Source: Caldicoprobacter oshimai DSM 21659
GTDB taxonomy: Bacteria > Bacillota > Clostridia > Caldicoprobacterales > Caldicoprobacteraceae
Reading direction: 5' to 3'
Assembly (NCBI GenBank): GCA_000526435.1
Contig: JAGB01000001.1
Span: 744,001 to 808,000, forward strand
DNA: 64,000 nucleotides
Shown here: piece by piece, positions 36,571 through 44,926 of the stretch
How positions within the stretch are numbered: the first letter of the stretch is position 1
How the letters are laid out: the number at the start of each line of letters is the position of its first letter
Translations under genes and position numbers: made by a program
The notes under the pieces: generated by a model
What the model saw: only the letters and a program-made list of their open reading frames with translations
Database searches by the model: none
What the model was told of the DNA's origin: nothing

Positions 36571-37860
36571 CTAAAGCCTGGTGACAACAATTTTTGAACC
36601 CGCAGCCTCTACCACCTTTATCTTTTCTCCCGGCAAAATATATTCACCATCTGACACCACATCGTATTTGACTCCGTCGATCTCCACGGTACCAGCCGGC
36701 CTTAAAGCCGTTATCACGGTACCGCTCTTTCCTATTAGCTGCGCAGTCTGCGGCTGCTGTGTGGGCTGATTGCTATCCACTGCTACTACCTGCTCGGTCA
36801 GAACCAGCTTTCTCAGCAGCTGAGGCCCACCAAAGAATTTATACAGTATGGGTACAGCCATAAGCGCAGCCAATAAGGCTATCCCTACCGATATCATGCC
36901 CTTCGCAGGATCTGAAGCCGAAAACACCAGTCCCGCCAAAATGGCAATAATCCCGGTTATTCCAAATATGCCAAATCCAGGAACGGCTATCTCAATGGCC
37001 AGCAGGACCAGCCCAATTATAAACAGCATTATGGCCCACCATTCGGTGTACCCCGCCAGAAAATTACCACCAAAGTACAGCCCAAAGCATATGATGCCGA
37101 TGATACCCGGTACTCCAAACCCCGGGACGAAGACCTCGATGATGATAGCCACCATCCCTATCAGCAATAGAAGGGATGCCACATCAGTACGAGTTAAGAA
37201 TTGGGCTACTCTCACCTTGAAGTCGGGTTCCACCCTGTATACCTGCGCATTTGCCCACCCCAGGTATGCAAGAGCTTCATTGACATCATCGGCAATGGCA
37301 TCGGCGTATCCATATCTTCTAGCTTCTTCGGCTGTCAGGTCCAGCAAAGAGCCCTTTTCCTTTATGCCGGGTATGGCTATGGATTTGTCCACCATAGCGG
37401 CAGCGATCTGTGGGTCCCTTCCTTTGAGTTCGGCGGTGCTCCTGAATTCACCGCTTATGGCCGCCACGTTCTTTTCGCTGTACGGTATGGGCTCTGCCGA
37501 CCCCATATGGCTGCCCGGCGCCATTATTATGGTGTCGGCAGCTATGGATATCAATGCCCCTGCAGACTCAGCCCTATCAATAATATATACCGCAGTCGGT
37601 ATCTTAGAGTTTAGTATGGCTTCCTTTATATTAAATGCAGCATCCACCCTTCCTCCCAAGGTCGATACCAAAAACAAGATACCCTCAGCGTTTTCAGCAT
37701 TGGCCAATTCAATCTGTCTCTTAACAAACGCGGCCATAGCCGGCGTTATCTCGCTCTGTATGGGGACCACATAGACTTTGCCGCCATCGGCCAAGGCCGA
37801 CATACATGCCGTCAAAAGAGCCACAATCAAAAAGGTCAGGACAACCCGACGTTTGACCAT
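36571..37860 (-). CDS. NfeD-type membrane serine protease
   Basis: A 429-residue long-form NfeD (YqeZ-like). A signal peptide (about 1-25) is followed by a ClpP-class serine protease domain (TLGGRVDAAFNIKEAIL, IIDRAESAGALISIAAD, MGSAEPI), four or five membrane helices (about 215-345) and a C-terminal OB-fold NfeD domain (GKSGTVITALRPAGTVEIDGVKYDV). In archaea such proteases cut stomatin-type proteins; here the partner is FloA. The ATG follows AAAGGGG. Confidence 0.92.
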   Translation of the reverse strand: MVKRRVVLTFLIVALLTACMSALADGGKVYVVPIQSEITPAMAAFVKRQIELANAENAEGILFLVSTLGGRVDAAFNIKEAILNSKIPTAVYIIDRAESAGALISIAADTIIMAPGSHMGSAEPIPYSEKNVAAISGEFRSTAELKGRDPQIAAAMVDKSIAIPGIKEKGSLLDLTAEEARRYGYADAIADDVNEALAYLGWANAQVYRVEPDFKVRVAQFLTRTDVASLLLLIGMVAIIIEVFVPGFGVPGIIGIICFGLYFGGNFLAGYTEWWAIMLFIIGLVLLAIEIAVPGFGIFGITGIIAILAGLVFSASDPAKGMISVGIALLAALMAVPILYKFFGGPQLLRKLVLTEQVVAVDSNQPTQQPQTAQLIGKSGTVITALRPAGTVEIDGVKYDVVSDGEYILPGEKIKVVEAAGSKIVVTRL

Positions 37861-37946
37861 AACAAAACCCCTTTACATCATATTGCATTTTCTATAATCC
37901 TACCCCGTCAGCAAAAGAAAAAACATAAAAAATAATTCTATAATGA

Positions 37947-38897
37947 TCAAATAATTCCTGCTTTTTTGCTCTTTTTATGCAAAATCAAGGCAAAAACCAT
38001 GGAATGGTCCGACGTTTTGGAGGGCATGACAAAGTGGTCTATTACCTCTATGTTGCTGCTCACATATATGCGGTCGATACGAGTATTGGGAAGTTCGCTG
38101 TAAAAAGCATAAGTGTTCAGATGCTCCTTTTGTTTGATGATGGCGGTATCCACCAGCTTGTCGCTGATCAATTGGCTGCCAGGGATATATGGTTGTTCAT
38201 TGAAATCTCCCATCAAAATGACATTGCCCTCCAAATTCTCTAATATCGCATTGATCTCCTCTATCTGCCTCTGGCGCTCCTTTCGATTCAACCCTAGATG
38301 CGCGTTCAATATATGATAGATATCACCATCTATGCTAACTTTTGCTTTCAAAATCGCCCTCTTTTCCAGCGAACTGGAATACAGCTTGATATTTTGATGC
38401 TCTATAATGGGATAGGCGCTTATGATAGCGTTACCGTATTTTATGCCCAGGACATTTATGGTTTCACCGTACACATAGTGAAATCCTAAAGCTGATGCAA
38501 TCTCACGTGCCTGATTCTTAAAACCTGAACGTGGCATATAATAGTCTACTTCCTGAAGTGCGATGATGTGAGCCTTGGAATTCTTTATCTCTTCTATTAT
38601 GGACCTTAAGCTCTCTTTACCCCTGTGATCCACCCCGTGGCGTATGTTAAAACTCAATAGAAGTATTTCCTGTCCTTCTTGGCCTTGTATGAGGTTACCA
38701 TCCACGAACCCATCATCGGCTCTGCCCTTTACTGCACCACCCCTATTGGTCAGATCTGGCGGCTCCATAGACACGGTTACAAAATCCCCCTGTCGGATTA
38801 TGTTCTTCATCCTGAACTCGAAAAAAGCCACAAGCTGGCATACCGCAAATACAGCGATAATAAGAACGACCCAGCCGTGTACGTCCTTCCCCTTCAC
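37947..38897 (-). CDS. Membrane-anchored endonuclease/exonuclease/phosphatase family protein
   Basis: A 316-residue protein with an N-terminal membrane anchor (WVVLIIAVFAVCQLVAFF) and an EEP domain holding the expected residues: SFNIRHG (Asn), ALQEVD (Glu), MGDFNEQP (Asp, Asn), RIDRIYVS (Asp) and TSDHSMV (Asp-His). It probably acts outside the cell on nucleic acid or a phosphodiester such as a lipid head group; the substrate cannot be told. GTG 38897 follows GGGGGAGGGGG. Confidence 0.88.
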   Translation of the reverse strand: MKGKDVHGWVVLIIAVFAVCQLVAFFEFRMKNIIRQGDFVTVSMEPPDLTNRGGAVKGRADDGFVDGNLIQGQEGQEILLLSFNIRHGVDHRGKESLRSIIEEIKNSKAHIIALQEVDYYMPRSGFKNQAREIASALGFHYVYGETINVLGIKYGNAIISAYPIIEHQNIKLYSSSLEKRAILKAKVSIDGDIYHILNAHLGLNRKERQRQIEEINAILENLEGNVILMGDFNEQPYIPGSQLISDKLVDTAIIKQKEHLNTYAFYSELPNTRIDRIYVSSNIEVIDHFVMPSKTSDHSMVFALILHKKSKKAGII

Positions 38898-39255
38898 AAC
38901 CCCCTCCCCCTCTTTATTGTATGCTTTGCCCCCAAAACTATTCGCCCAAGTAGTTTAGTCCTCTTGATTTTATTATACTACATATTCCGCCAGTTTTCAT
39001 CATTATAACATAATTACATATTAATCAATTGTTTACATAAATGGATATTAATTAATAGATTATATTGTATACTAAAAGACCTGGTGCAGATGCACCAGGT
39101 CTTTAGACATTTGTAATTCGTTTCCTCCCTTTTGCCATAACCCCTTACTGTCAAAAGGACCTTCTTTCCATCGCTGCCAATTCCATAGTCTGTCTTTCCA
39201 CAGCTTTCTTCCTGCCAAATGAGGGAGGGACAACCTCATCTTCTACCTAACCTAA
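38898..39255. other. Intergenic region downstream of rpsU
   Basis: It contains the rpsU terminator (39074-39105). Right after the rpsU stop, one minus-strand frame is open for about 31 codons and looks protein-like (SFGRKKAVERQTMELAAMER), but it follows a TAG and has no start codon; it could be a gene remnant or chance. The rest near 38900-39070 is AT-rich and featureless. Confidence 0.4.
39074..39105. terminator. Terminator of the rpsU unit
   Basis: AAAGACCTGGTGCA and TGCACCAGGTCTTT arms with a 2-base loop, flanked by A and T tracts. It can act in both directions. Confidence 0.85.
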
Positions 39256-39441
39256 TTAACGATACTTTCTCTTTCTGCGCGCAGCTTCAGACTTCTTCTT
39301 GCGCCGTACGCTGGGCTTTTCGTAGTGCTCTCGCTTGCGCAGCTCAGCCAGAATGCCTGCACGAGCACACTGACGCTTAAAACGCCTTAAAGCGCTCTCA
39401 AATGATTCGTTCTCTCCAACTCTGACTTCAACTTCCGCCAT
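39256..39441 (-). CDS. rpsU: 30S ribosomal protein bS21
   Basis: A 61-residue protein [20 protein letters not shown] ending in the very basic [14 protein letters not shown]. The start is ATG 39441 after GGAGGGAGGGAG; a TTG/ATG nine codons upstream is not supported. bS21 helps start-site pairing on the 30S subunit. A strong promoter lies about 130 bp upstream. Confidence 0.95.
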   Translation of the reverse strand: MAEVEVRVGENESFESALRRFKRQCARAGILAELRKREHYEKPSVRRKKKSEAARRKRKYR

Positions 39442-39570
39442 GCCTTCTCCCTCCCTCCGCCAAGACAATTATCAGTAAGCTTATTGGCCTGCAACACGCA
39501 GACTGGTCAGCCACCTCAAATCCACAAATTGCCCTCACCCGCAAAAAGGGTTGAGCGTAGTATTGTAATT

Positions 39571-39600
39571 ATTATAACCCGTACTTCCCTCATGTGTCAA
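39571..39600 (-). promoter_or_regulatory. Consensus sigma-A promoter of rpsU
   Basis: TTGACA (39600-39595), an 18-base spacer and TATAAT (39576-39571) are both perfect hexamers. A leader of about 120 bases separates it from the rpsU start. Confidence 0.8.
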
Positions 39601-39619
39601 CAAACAAAAATCGAGGGCA

Positions 39620-39964
39620 TCAGCCCGGCGGCCAGGTAAGGCTTCTGCCACCCAGCACATGATAATGCAGGTGGTTTACCGCCTGCCCTGCATCCTTGCC
39701 GCAGTTTACCACCACCCTGTATCCGCTGTCCTTTATGCCCAATTGCTGCGCAATTTTAGGCATGGTGGCAAATATGTGGGCAATTACCTGGCTGTTCTCT
39801 TGGGTCACCTCATTGATGGAGGGGATGTGCTGCTTGGGTATTACCAGCACGTGTACAGGCGCTTTAGGGTCGATGTCATGAAAAGCCAGTATGCTGTCAT
39901 CCTCATACACTATCCTGGAAGGTATTTGCTTATCCACTATCCTACAGAATATGCAGTCATCCAT
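39620..39964 (-). CDS. hinT: HIT family purine nucleotide phosphoramidase (HinT)
   Basis: A 114-residue histidine-triad protein: DCIFCRIVDKQIPSRIVYED (with the zinc-site cysteines), HVLVIPKQHI, and the HIT motif NHLHYHVLGG. It hydrolyses AMP-lysine-type phosphoramidates. It lies upstream of rpsU on the same strand and immediately downstream of the IS607-derived unit. Confidence 0.94.
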   Translation of the reverse strand: MDDCIFCRIVDKQIPSRIVYEDDSILAFHDIDPKAPVHVLVIPKQHIPSINEVTQENSQVIAHIFATMPKIAQQLGIKDSGYRVVVNCGKDAGQAVNHLHYHVLGGRSLTWPPG

Positions 39965-39979
39965 AAGATTACCTGGTCA

Positions 39980-40114
39980 TCTAAACTGTACAAAACTGCA
40001 CAAGTTTAGACGGCTGGGGTATTTCTTACCGCCTTTCAAGTTGTCCCAGCCCCAGCTGGCGGTATTTGGGACAACCATAGCCCCTGCTGCCCCAAGAAGC
40101 AGGAACTCACGCCC
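39980..40114 (-). ncRNA. Structured non-coding tail of the TnpB unit, candidate guide-RNA scaffold
   Basis: Between the tnpB stop (40115) and hinT the sequence is dense in inverted repeats: TTGTCCCA/TGGGACAA, ACCGCC/GGCGGT, a CTGGGG/CCCCAG pair, and TCTAAACT (39980-39987) with AGTTTAGA (40003-40010). In IS605/IS607 elements the guide RNA is produced from this position. The RNA and its ends are inferred. Confidence 0.45.
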
Positions 40115-41566
40115 TTATCCGGGTCTCCCCACTTGCCCTGAGAACAATACCCCCCTCAGGACAGAGACATCTCTTAATACCCTCTCAGGAGAGAGTGGCG
40201 TTACCACCGCTACCTTGAGAACTCGCCAGAGTTTATAGCTATCGCTACAGGCACCAAGACTTGTTCCACCCAGTGGCCTTGATTCCTCCCCTGGCTCACT
40301 CCCAAGGCTTTGTATAAACTTTTTAACCCTGTCTATTTCTCTCAAATGTTTCTTCCTCAACTGTTTATTCTTAACCGTTTTCTTTACATGCCCTTTCAAT
40401 CCCTCTAATTCCCCAGCATCTAAATGCTCTACAATTGCCATATACCCATCCGGAATCTGCTCTTTTAGTCCAAGCCCTCTCCTCGCTATTACATACGCCG
40501 CCGCTACGTCCTTGCTTATCATATACTGCGGCGTATATTTTAAAAGCCCTATCACTGATGTATATGCGGGATTAACCTCTATAACCTGTATACCCTTCCG
40601 CTGTGCTAAAATCTTGACCTTCTCCAAAAGCGACCTGTAGCTGAAATTATGCCTTATCCTCCTCGATTCCCTCCCCGAATAGTCTCTTCTCTTCCCTTTG
40701 TCCCTTATATCCAACCTCTCGATTACTATTGCTTTTTTCTTTTCTTCCGCTAGCCTTACTACCTCGTGGGCATACTGCCATCTAAAATATTCCCTCTTGT
40801 TTGAATTACCGCTCGCAAGATGCGGCATCGGAATCTTCCCGTAACTTACAAGCTGCCCATTCACATCCGCTTCCGCCCACGCTATGTGATTCGGATATGC
40901 GTTAATGTCTATGCCTATGACCCCATTTTCCTTCATTACCACAGCTTCTGGAAAGTCTTCTTCAATCGTAAAGTAGGCATATACCTTGCCGTTCTTAAGC
41001 TTTAGCTCAACCGAATAAGCCTCTCCACAAGTGCTGATTGCTTGCAGCAATCCCTCCCGGCTCTTCCCTTTTTTCCATCCCGCTTGTATCCTTGCATACG
41101 CATACTTTCTTTCTCCTATGTTGATTCTTAGTCTAGCACTATTTTCATATATCTCAATCCTTGTGTTGAGATTCCCTTTCTTGCTCCTGTCACCTCTTGA
41201 GTAGAGGTTGCCTTTTCTTCTCTCTTGCCACTCTTGTCTTAACCTCTCGTATGCCTTACCGTTTATGTGCCGTTTCTTGAGCCTCTCAAACAAACTCCTG
41301 CCCCCAAAAATAACCTTGCTGGGGTTTTCGTCCCTTTCTCTGCAAGACTCTAAAACGCTCTTTGCCTTCATTATCGCATCATCTACATACCTCGAATTTA
41401 AATTAAAAACCCCCTGTAGTTCTCTTTTTAGTGTGTTTCTGTTCGAGCCTTCTAAAAGCCTGTTATATGCATATCTCATGCAGGATGACCATCTTCTCAT
41501 TAAATCCAGCACTATTTGCTCATCTTCCTTGCTTGGGAAAGTAAGTTTAGCCTGTATTGTTATCAT
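40115..41566 (-). CDS. TnpB-family RuvC nuclease without zinc ribbon
   Basis: A 483-residue TnpB/OrfB-related protein. The catalytic triad is apparently intact: Asp220 (VIGIDINAYPNHIAW), Glu283 (IVIERLDIRDKG) and Asp353 (MISKDVAAAYVIARR). Between RuvC-II and RuvC-III the usual CxxC...CxxC zinc ribbon is absent; the loop reads NPAYTSVIGLLKYTPQYM. A basic C-terminal extension of about 110 residues follows RuvC-III. It is probably an RNA-guided nuclease of an IS607-like element; no serine recombinase is present. The ATG at 41566 lies inside the end of the small HTH ORF, so translation is coupled. Confidence 0.85.
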   Translation of the reverse strand: MITIQAKLTFPSKEDEQIVLDLMRRWSSCMRYAYNRLLEGSNRNTLKRELQGVFNLNSRYVDDAIMKAKSVLESCRERDENPSKVIFGGRSLFERLKKRHINGKAYERLRQEWQERRKGNLYSRGDRSKKGNLNTRIEIYENSARLRINIGERKYAYARIQAGWKKGKSREGLLQAISTCGEAYSVELKLKNGKVYAYFTIEEDFPEAVVMKENGVIGIDINAYPNHIAWAEADVNGQLVSYGKIPMPHLASGNSNKREYFRWQYAHEVVRLAEEKKKAIVIERLDIRDKGKRRDYSGRESRRIRHNFSYRSLLEKVKILAQRKGIQVIEVNPAYTSVIGLLKYTPQYMISKDVAAAYVIARRGLGLKEQIPDGYMAIVEHLDAGELEGLKGHVKKTVKNKQLRKKHLREIDRVKKFIQSLGSEPGEESRPLGGTSLGACSDSYKLWRVLKVAVVTPLSPERVLRDVSVLRGVLFSGQVGRPG

Positions 41567-41705
41567 GTCTTTCCCCTTCTTTTTTATATCTTCTTCTCCC
41601 TTTTGGTGTCCTAATTGGAGTTATTAACCCTTCCTTTTCCCAATTTATTAATGTACTTCTGCTAATGTTGTATGTTTCTTTAACTTTTTGTATACTCAAC
41701 AACAT
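41547..41705 (-). CDS. Mini-protein with MerR-like HTH, remnant of IS607 TnpA
   Basis: A 52-residue ORF from ATG 41705, preceded by GGGTGAT, to TAA 41549-41547. It reads as a MerR-type winged helix: YNISRSTLINWEKEGLI then PIRTPKGRRRY, the motif at the N-terminus of IS607 TnpA serine recombinases. The recombinase domain is wholly missing and the frame ends 20 bases inside tnpB. It may be a decayed transposase or a stand-alone DNA-binding protein regulating the unit. Confidence 0.7.
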   Translation of the reverse strand: MLLSIQKVKETYNISRSTLINWEKEGLITPIRTPKGRRRYKKEGERHDNNTG

Positions 41706-41863
41706 CGATAATCACCCAATTAAAATTATATCATTTTGTATTGTTATTTTTAACTGTTGTTACCCTCCTAACGCTGTTTTAAATTCAATCCCTGTACATA
41801 ATTCTACCACATATTCGCAATCAATTCATCCCCTGGATGTCCGACAGCAAATCCTGTCTGCCA

Positions 41864-43201
41864 TCACCCGTTTTGCACTTTACCCACCATATAATCATTC
41901 CTTACTTCCTTCAGCAGAACTTTCAGGATTTGCCCCTTCAAATCCCCTTGGCTGTTTGCCACCACCCTTATATAGTGCTGAGTGTATCCCTCATAGGTTT
42001 GAGGCCCATACGGGCTTTCCTGCTCGAAATAGACTTCCTCGACCCTGCCCACAAACCCCTCCATATAGCGCCGGGCCATCCGATGCCCCACATCTATCAG
42101 TATGCGGCTGCGCTCCTCCTTTATCCTCGCCGGCACCTGATTGGGGAATTCCGCCGCAGGGGTTCCCTCCCTGCGGGAGTACTGGAACACGTGCAGCCTG
42201 CTGAACCCAATCTTCTGTACAAAGCTAACGGTCTCCTCAAACTCGGCATCGGTCTCCCCGGGAAACCCCACCATCACGTCGGTGGTTATGGCGGCGTCGG
42301 GGAAACTCTCACGTATCATGCCTATGGCCTGGCTGTACTGCTCTGTGGTGTACCGCCTTTTCATCCTTTTGAGAACGGTATCGCTGCCGCTCTGGAGCGG
42401 AACGTGAAAATGTCGGCATACCTTGCGGAGTTTTTGAATGCCCTCCACAAATTCCGGGGTTATAAAGTTGGGTTCGATTGAACCTAAGCGTATTCTCGCC
42501 AACCCCTCTATTGAATTTAAACCTTCAAGCAGATAGACCAGGTTGACGCCCTCCAGTTCTTTTCGGAGGTCCATTCCATACGAAGCCAGATGAATCCCCG
42601 TCAGCACTATTTCCTTAAACCCGGCACCCGCCAAACGCCTTGCCTCTTCCAGCACCTCCTGTGGGTGCCTGCTCCTTATGGGACCGCGGGTGTATGGTAT
42701 TATGCAGTAAGTGCAAAACTGATTGCAGCCCTCCTGGACCTTGAGAATGGCCCTGGTCCTTCCTTCATATGAGCTTATCGGGGTGCTCTCAAATTCTTTA
42801 GCCTTCATTATATCCTTGACGTCAACCACCACTTCTCCGGTGGACTGCGCCTGTTCCACCAGGTCCACAATCCTGTGTCGATCCTGCGTGCCCAGCACCA
42901 GCTTGACACCTGGAATTTTCATAGCTTCCTCGGCCGACCTCTGGGCAAAGCAGCCCACCACCACAATGGCGGCATCGGGATTGGTCCGATGCGCCTTGCG
43001 TATCATCTGTCTAGACTTCCTATCAGCCAGGTTGGTCACGGTGCAGGTATTGACCACGTACACATCGGCCTTTTCATCGAAATCCACTATGCGATACCCT
43101 CGGCTTTCAAACTGCTCCATCATGGCCTGGGTATCGTACTGATTGACCTTGCAGCCTAAGGTGTAAAAAGCAACGCTCTTTCTTTCTACTCCGCTGTCCA
43201 T
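41864..43201 (-). CDS. mtaB: tRNA t6A37 methylthiotransferase MtaB
   Basis: A 445-residue radical-SAM methylthiotransferase. The N-terminal UPF0004 domain has three cluster-binding cysteines (LGCKVNQYD, VNTCTV, GCFAQ); the radical SAM motif is CNQFCTYCIIP; a TRAM domain ends the protein. It makes ms2t6A at tRNA position 37. It is the last gene of the hrcA operon and overlaps rsmE by 16 bp. Confidence 0.96.
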   Translation of the reverse strand: MDSGVERKSVAFYTLGCKVNQYDTQAMMEQFESRGYRIVDFDEKADVYVVNTCTVTNLADRKSRQMIRKAHRTNPDAAIVVVGCFAQRSAEEAMKIPGVKLVLGTQDRHRIVDLVEQAQSTGEVVVDVKDIMKAKEFESTPISSYEGRTRAILKVQEGCNQFCTYCIIPYTRGPIRSRHPQEVLEEARRLAGAGFKEIVLTGIHLASYGMDLRKELEGVNLVYLLEGLNSIEGLARIRLGSIEPNFITPEFVEGIQKLRKVCRHFHVPLQSGSDTVLKRMKRRYTTEQYSQAIGMIRESFPDAAITTDVMVGFPGETDAEFEETVSFVQKIGFSRLHVFQYSRREGTPAAEFPNQVPARIKEERSRILIDVGHRMARRYMEGFVGRVEEVYFEQESPYGPQTYEGYTQHYIRVVANSQGDLKGQILKVLLKEVRNDYMVGKVQNG

Positions 43202-43941
43202 TGCATCTCCCCTGTATAAAACATGATTGCAGATAATATAGCCACTCCCACCGTTTCGGTCCTCAATATCCTGGGCCCAAGGGAAACGGTATTCCAGCCC
43301 ATCTCCCTTGCCGCTTCAACCTCCTGCTCTTCCCAGCCACCCTCGGGGCCTACCATAATGGCTATGCCATCCTCCCAGCTGCTTGAGGATTCAAAAAGAT
43401 TTTTAAGCCCCGCCTTCCTTTCGTTTTCCCACGGGAATATGCGAAGCATTTCAGGCGACTGGTGTATCGCTCGGCTGAACGGCACAGGCAAGGATACTTC
43501 TGGGATAATCCCCCTCCTGCTCTGCTTGGCCGCCTCTCTGGCAATCCTCTGCCAGCGAGAGGCCTTCTTGATTTCATCTTCCGTAGCGCTGAGCTTCACT
43601 ATGGTCCTTGCCGTAACCACCGGGACGATCTTGTGCACTCCCAGCTCAACGCACTTCTGTATTATCAGATCCATCTTGGCGCTTTTGGGGATGGCCTGAT
43701 ACAGAACTACCTTGACCCTGGGTTCGCCCTGACTGGGAAAGCTCTTCTCTATATGAACCTCAACCCCATTTTTGCCCACACTCTTTATCACGGCTTCATA
43801 ATCGTTTCCCTGGCCGTCGCACAGCTCTATAGTATCTCCCCGGCGTAGGCGCAGCACCCTGTGGATGTGCTCGGCATCCTCGCCCTCAATCATCACCGTA
43901 TCTCGCCTGATTCGCTCTCTATCTATAAAAAACCTATGCAT
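43186..43941 (-). CDS. rsmE: 16S rRNA m3U1498 methyltransferase RsmE
   Basis: A SPOUT-class methyltransferase of about 251 residues: N-terminal PUA-like domain (HRFFIDRERI, AEHIHRVLRLRRGD) and C-terminal knot domain (VGPEGGWEEQEVEAA, SLGPRILRTETVGVAIL). The start is ATG 43941, overlapping the prmA stop; the longer frame to 43986 lies inside prmA. Confidence 0.95.
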   Translation of the reverse strand: MHRFFIDRERIRRDTVMIEGEDAEHIHRVLRLRRGDTIELCDGQGNDYEAVIKSVGKNGVEVHIEKSFPSQGEPRVKVVLYQAIPKSAKMDLIIQKCVELGVHKIVPVVTARTIVKLSATEDEIKKASRWQRIAREAAKQSRRGIIPEVSLPVPFSRAIHQSPEMLRIFPWENERKAGLKNLFESSSSWEDGIAIMVGPEGGWEEQEVEAAREMGWNTVSLGPRILRTETVGVAILSAIMFYTGEMQWTAE

Positions 43942-44878
43942 GCCTGGCCACCACGACCGCCCAGTCGTCCATGGTACGATGTTCAATCTGCCTGTAGCCT
44001 TCTCTTTTCATGGCTTCAAGCACGTCATCCAGCCGATCGAGTATGATACCCGAAGCTATGAAGACTCCGCCGGTGTTCAAGAAGTTCTTCACCGGCCGGG
44101 TGAGTGCGATGATGGCATCGGCTATGATGTTGGCCACAACCAGGTCGTATTTGCCTTCCACCCTGTCGACCAGGTTGCCCTGAAGCACATCCATCCGGGA
44201 AAGCACTCCATTTTGCATGGCGTTTTGGCGTGCAATCCTTACGGCATTGGGATCAATGTCCACCGCCACCGCATGCCCTGCCCCCAAAAGCAGTGAAGCG
44301 ATGGCCAGAATACCCGTCCCGCATCCGACATCCAGCACGCGGCTCGAAGGAAAAACATGTCTTTCAAGCTCCTGTATGCAAAGGATGGTGGTCTGGTGCG
44401 TTCCCGTTCCAAACGCCATACCGGGATCGAGCTCCAGCACTATCTCGCCTTCCTGAGGGCGGTATTCTTCCCACGTGGGCTTGACCACAATCCTTTGCCC
44501 CACCTTGACCGGCTTGAAATACTTCTTCCAGCTGTTTGCCCAGTCCTCCTCGTGCATGCTGGCAAGGCTCAGCTCGCCCGATCCCACATCAAAGCCCAGG
44601 TCCTGCTCCTTCAGCCACTTTATCCTCTCCTTGATGTACTGGAGCTTGTCGTGAAACTCGGCATCGTTGGGCAAGTACCCCTTAAGGGTCACCTCATCGT
44701 TTAAATCCTTCAAAATCGACTCGTCCACCAGCTCCCAATCAGCATTTTCCTCAATGAAGGCGGAAATCTCCCTGGGGTCCTCAATCACAACCCCCTCAAC
44801 CCCCGCTTCATACAGGGGCTGGGCCATCACATCAACCCCTTCATGAGTCGTCTTTATGCTTATTTCTATCCAGTTCAT
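43934..44878 (-). CDS. prmA: Ribosomal protein L11 methyltransferase PrmA
   Basis: A 314-residue protein methyltransferase: N-terminal ferredoxin-like substrate domain and a SAM domain with LDVGCGTGILAIASLLLGA, AVDIDPNAV and DLVVANIIAD. It trimethylates uL11. It lies 48 bp after dnaJ in the operon. Confidence 0.95.
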   Translation of the reverse strand: MNWIEISIKTTHEGVDVMAQPLYEAGVEGVVIEDPREISAFIEENADWELVDESILKDLNDEVTLKGYLPNDAEFHDKLQYIKERIKWLKEQDLGFDVGSGELSLASMHEEDWANSWKKYFKPVKVGQRIVVKPTWEEYRPQEGEIVLELDPGMAFGTGTHQTTILCIQELERHVFPSSRVLDVGCGTGILAIASLLLGAGHAVAVDIDPNAVRIARQNAMQNGVLSRMDVLQGNLVDRVEGKYDLVVANIIADAIIALTRPVKNFLNTGGVFIASGIILDRLDDVLEAMKREGYRQIEHRTMDDWAVVVARHA

Positions 44879-44926
44879 ATCTCATCCCTCCGCCTTCATT
44901 GAAATGATAAACCGCTATACAACCAG

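Noticed and set aside
39110-39250. Short protein-like frame after rpsU
   Set aside because: It has no start codon and follows a TAG; noted in the intergenic entry but not supported as a gene.
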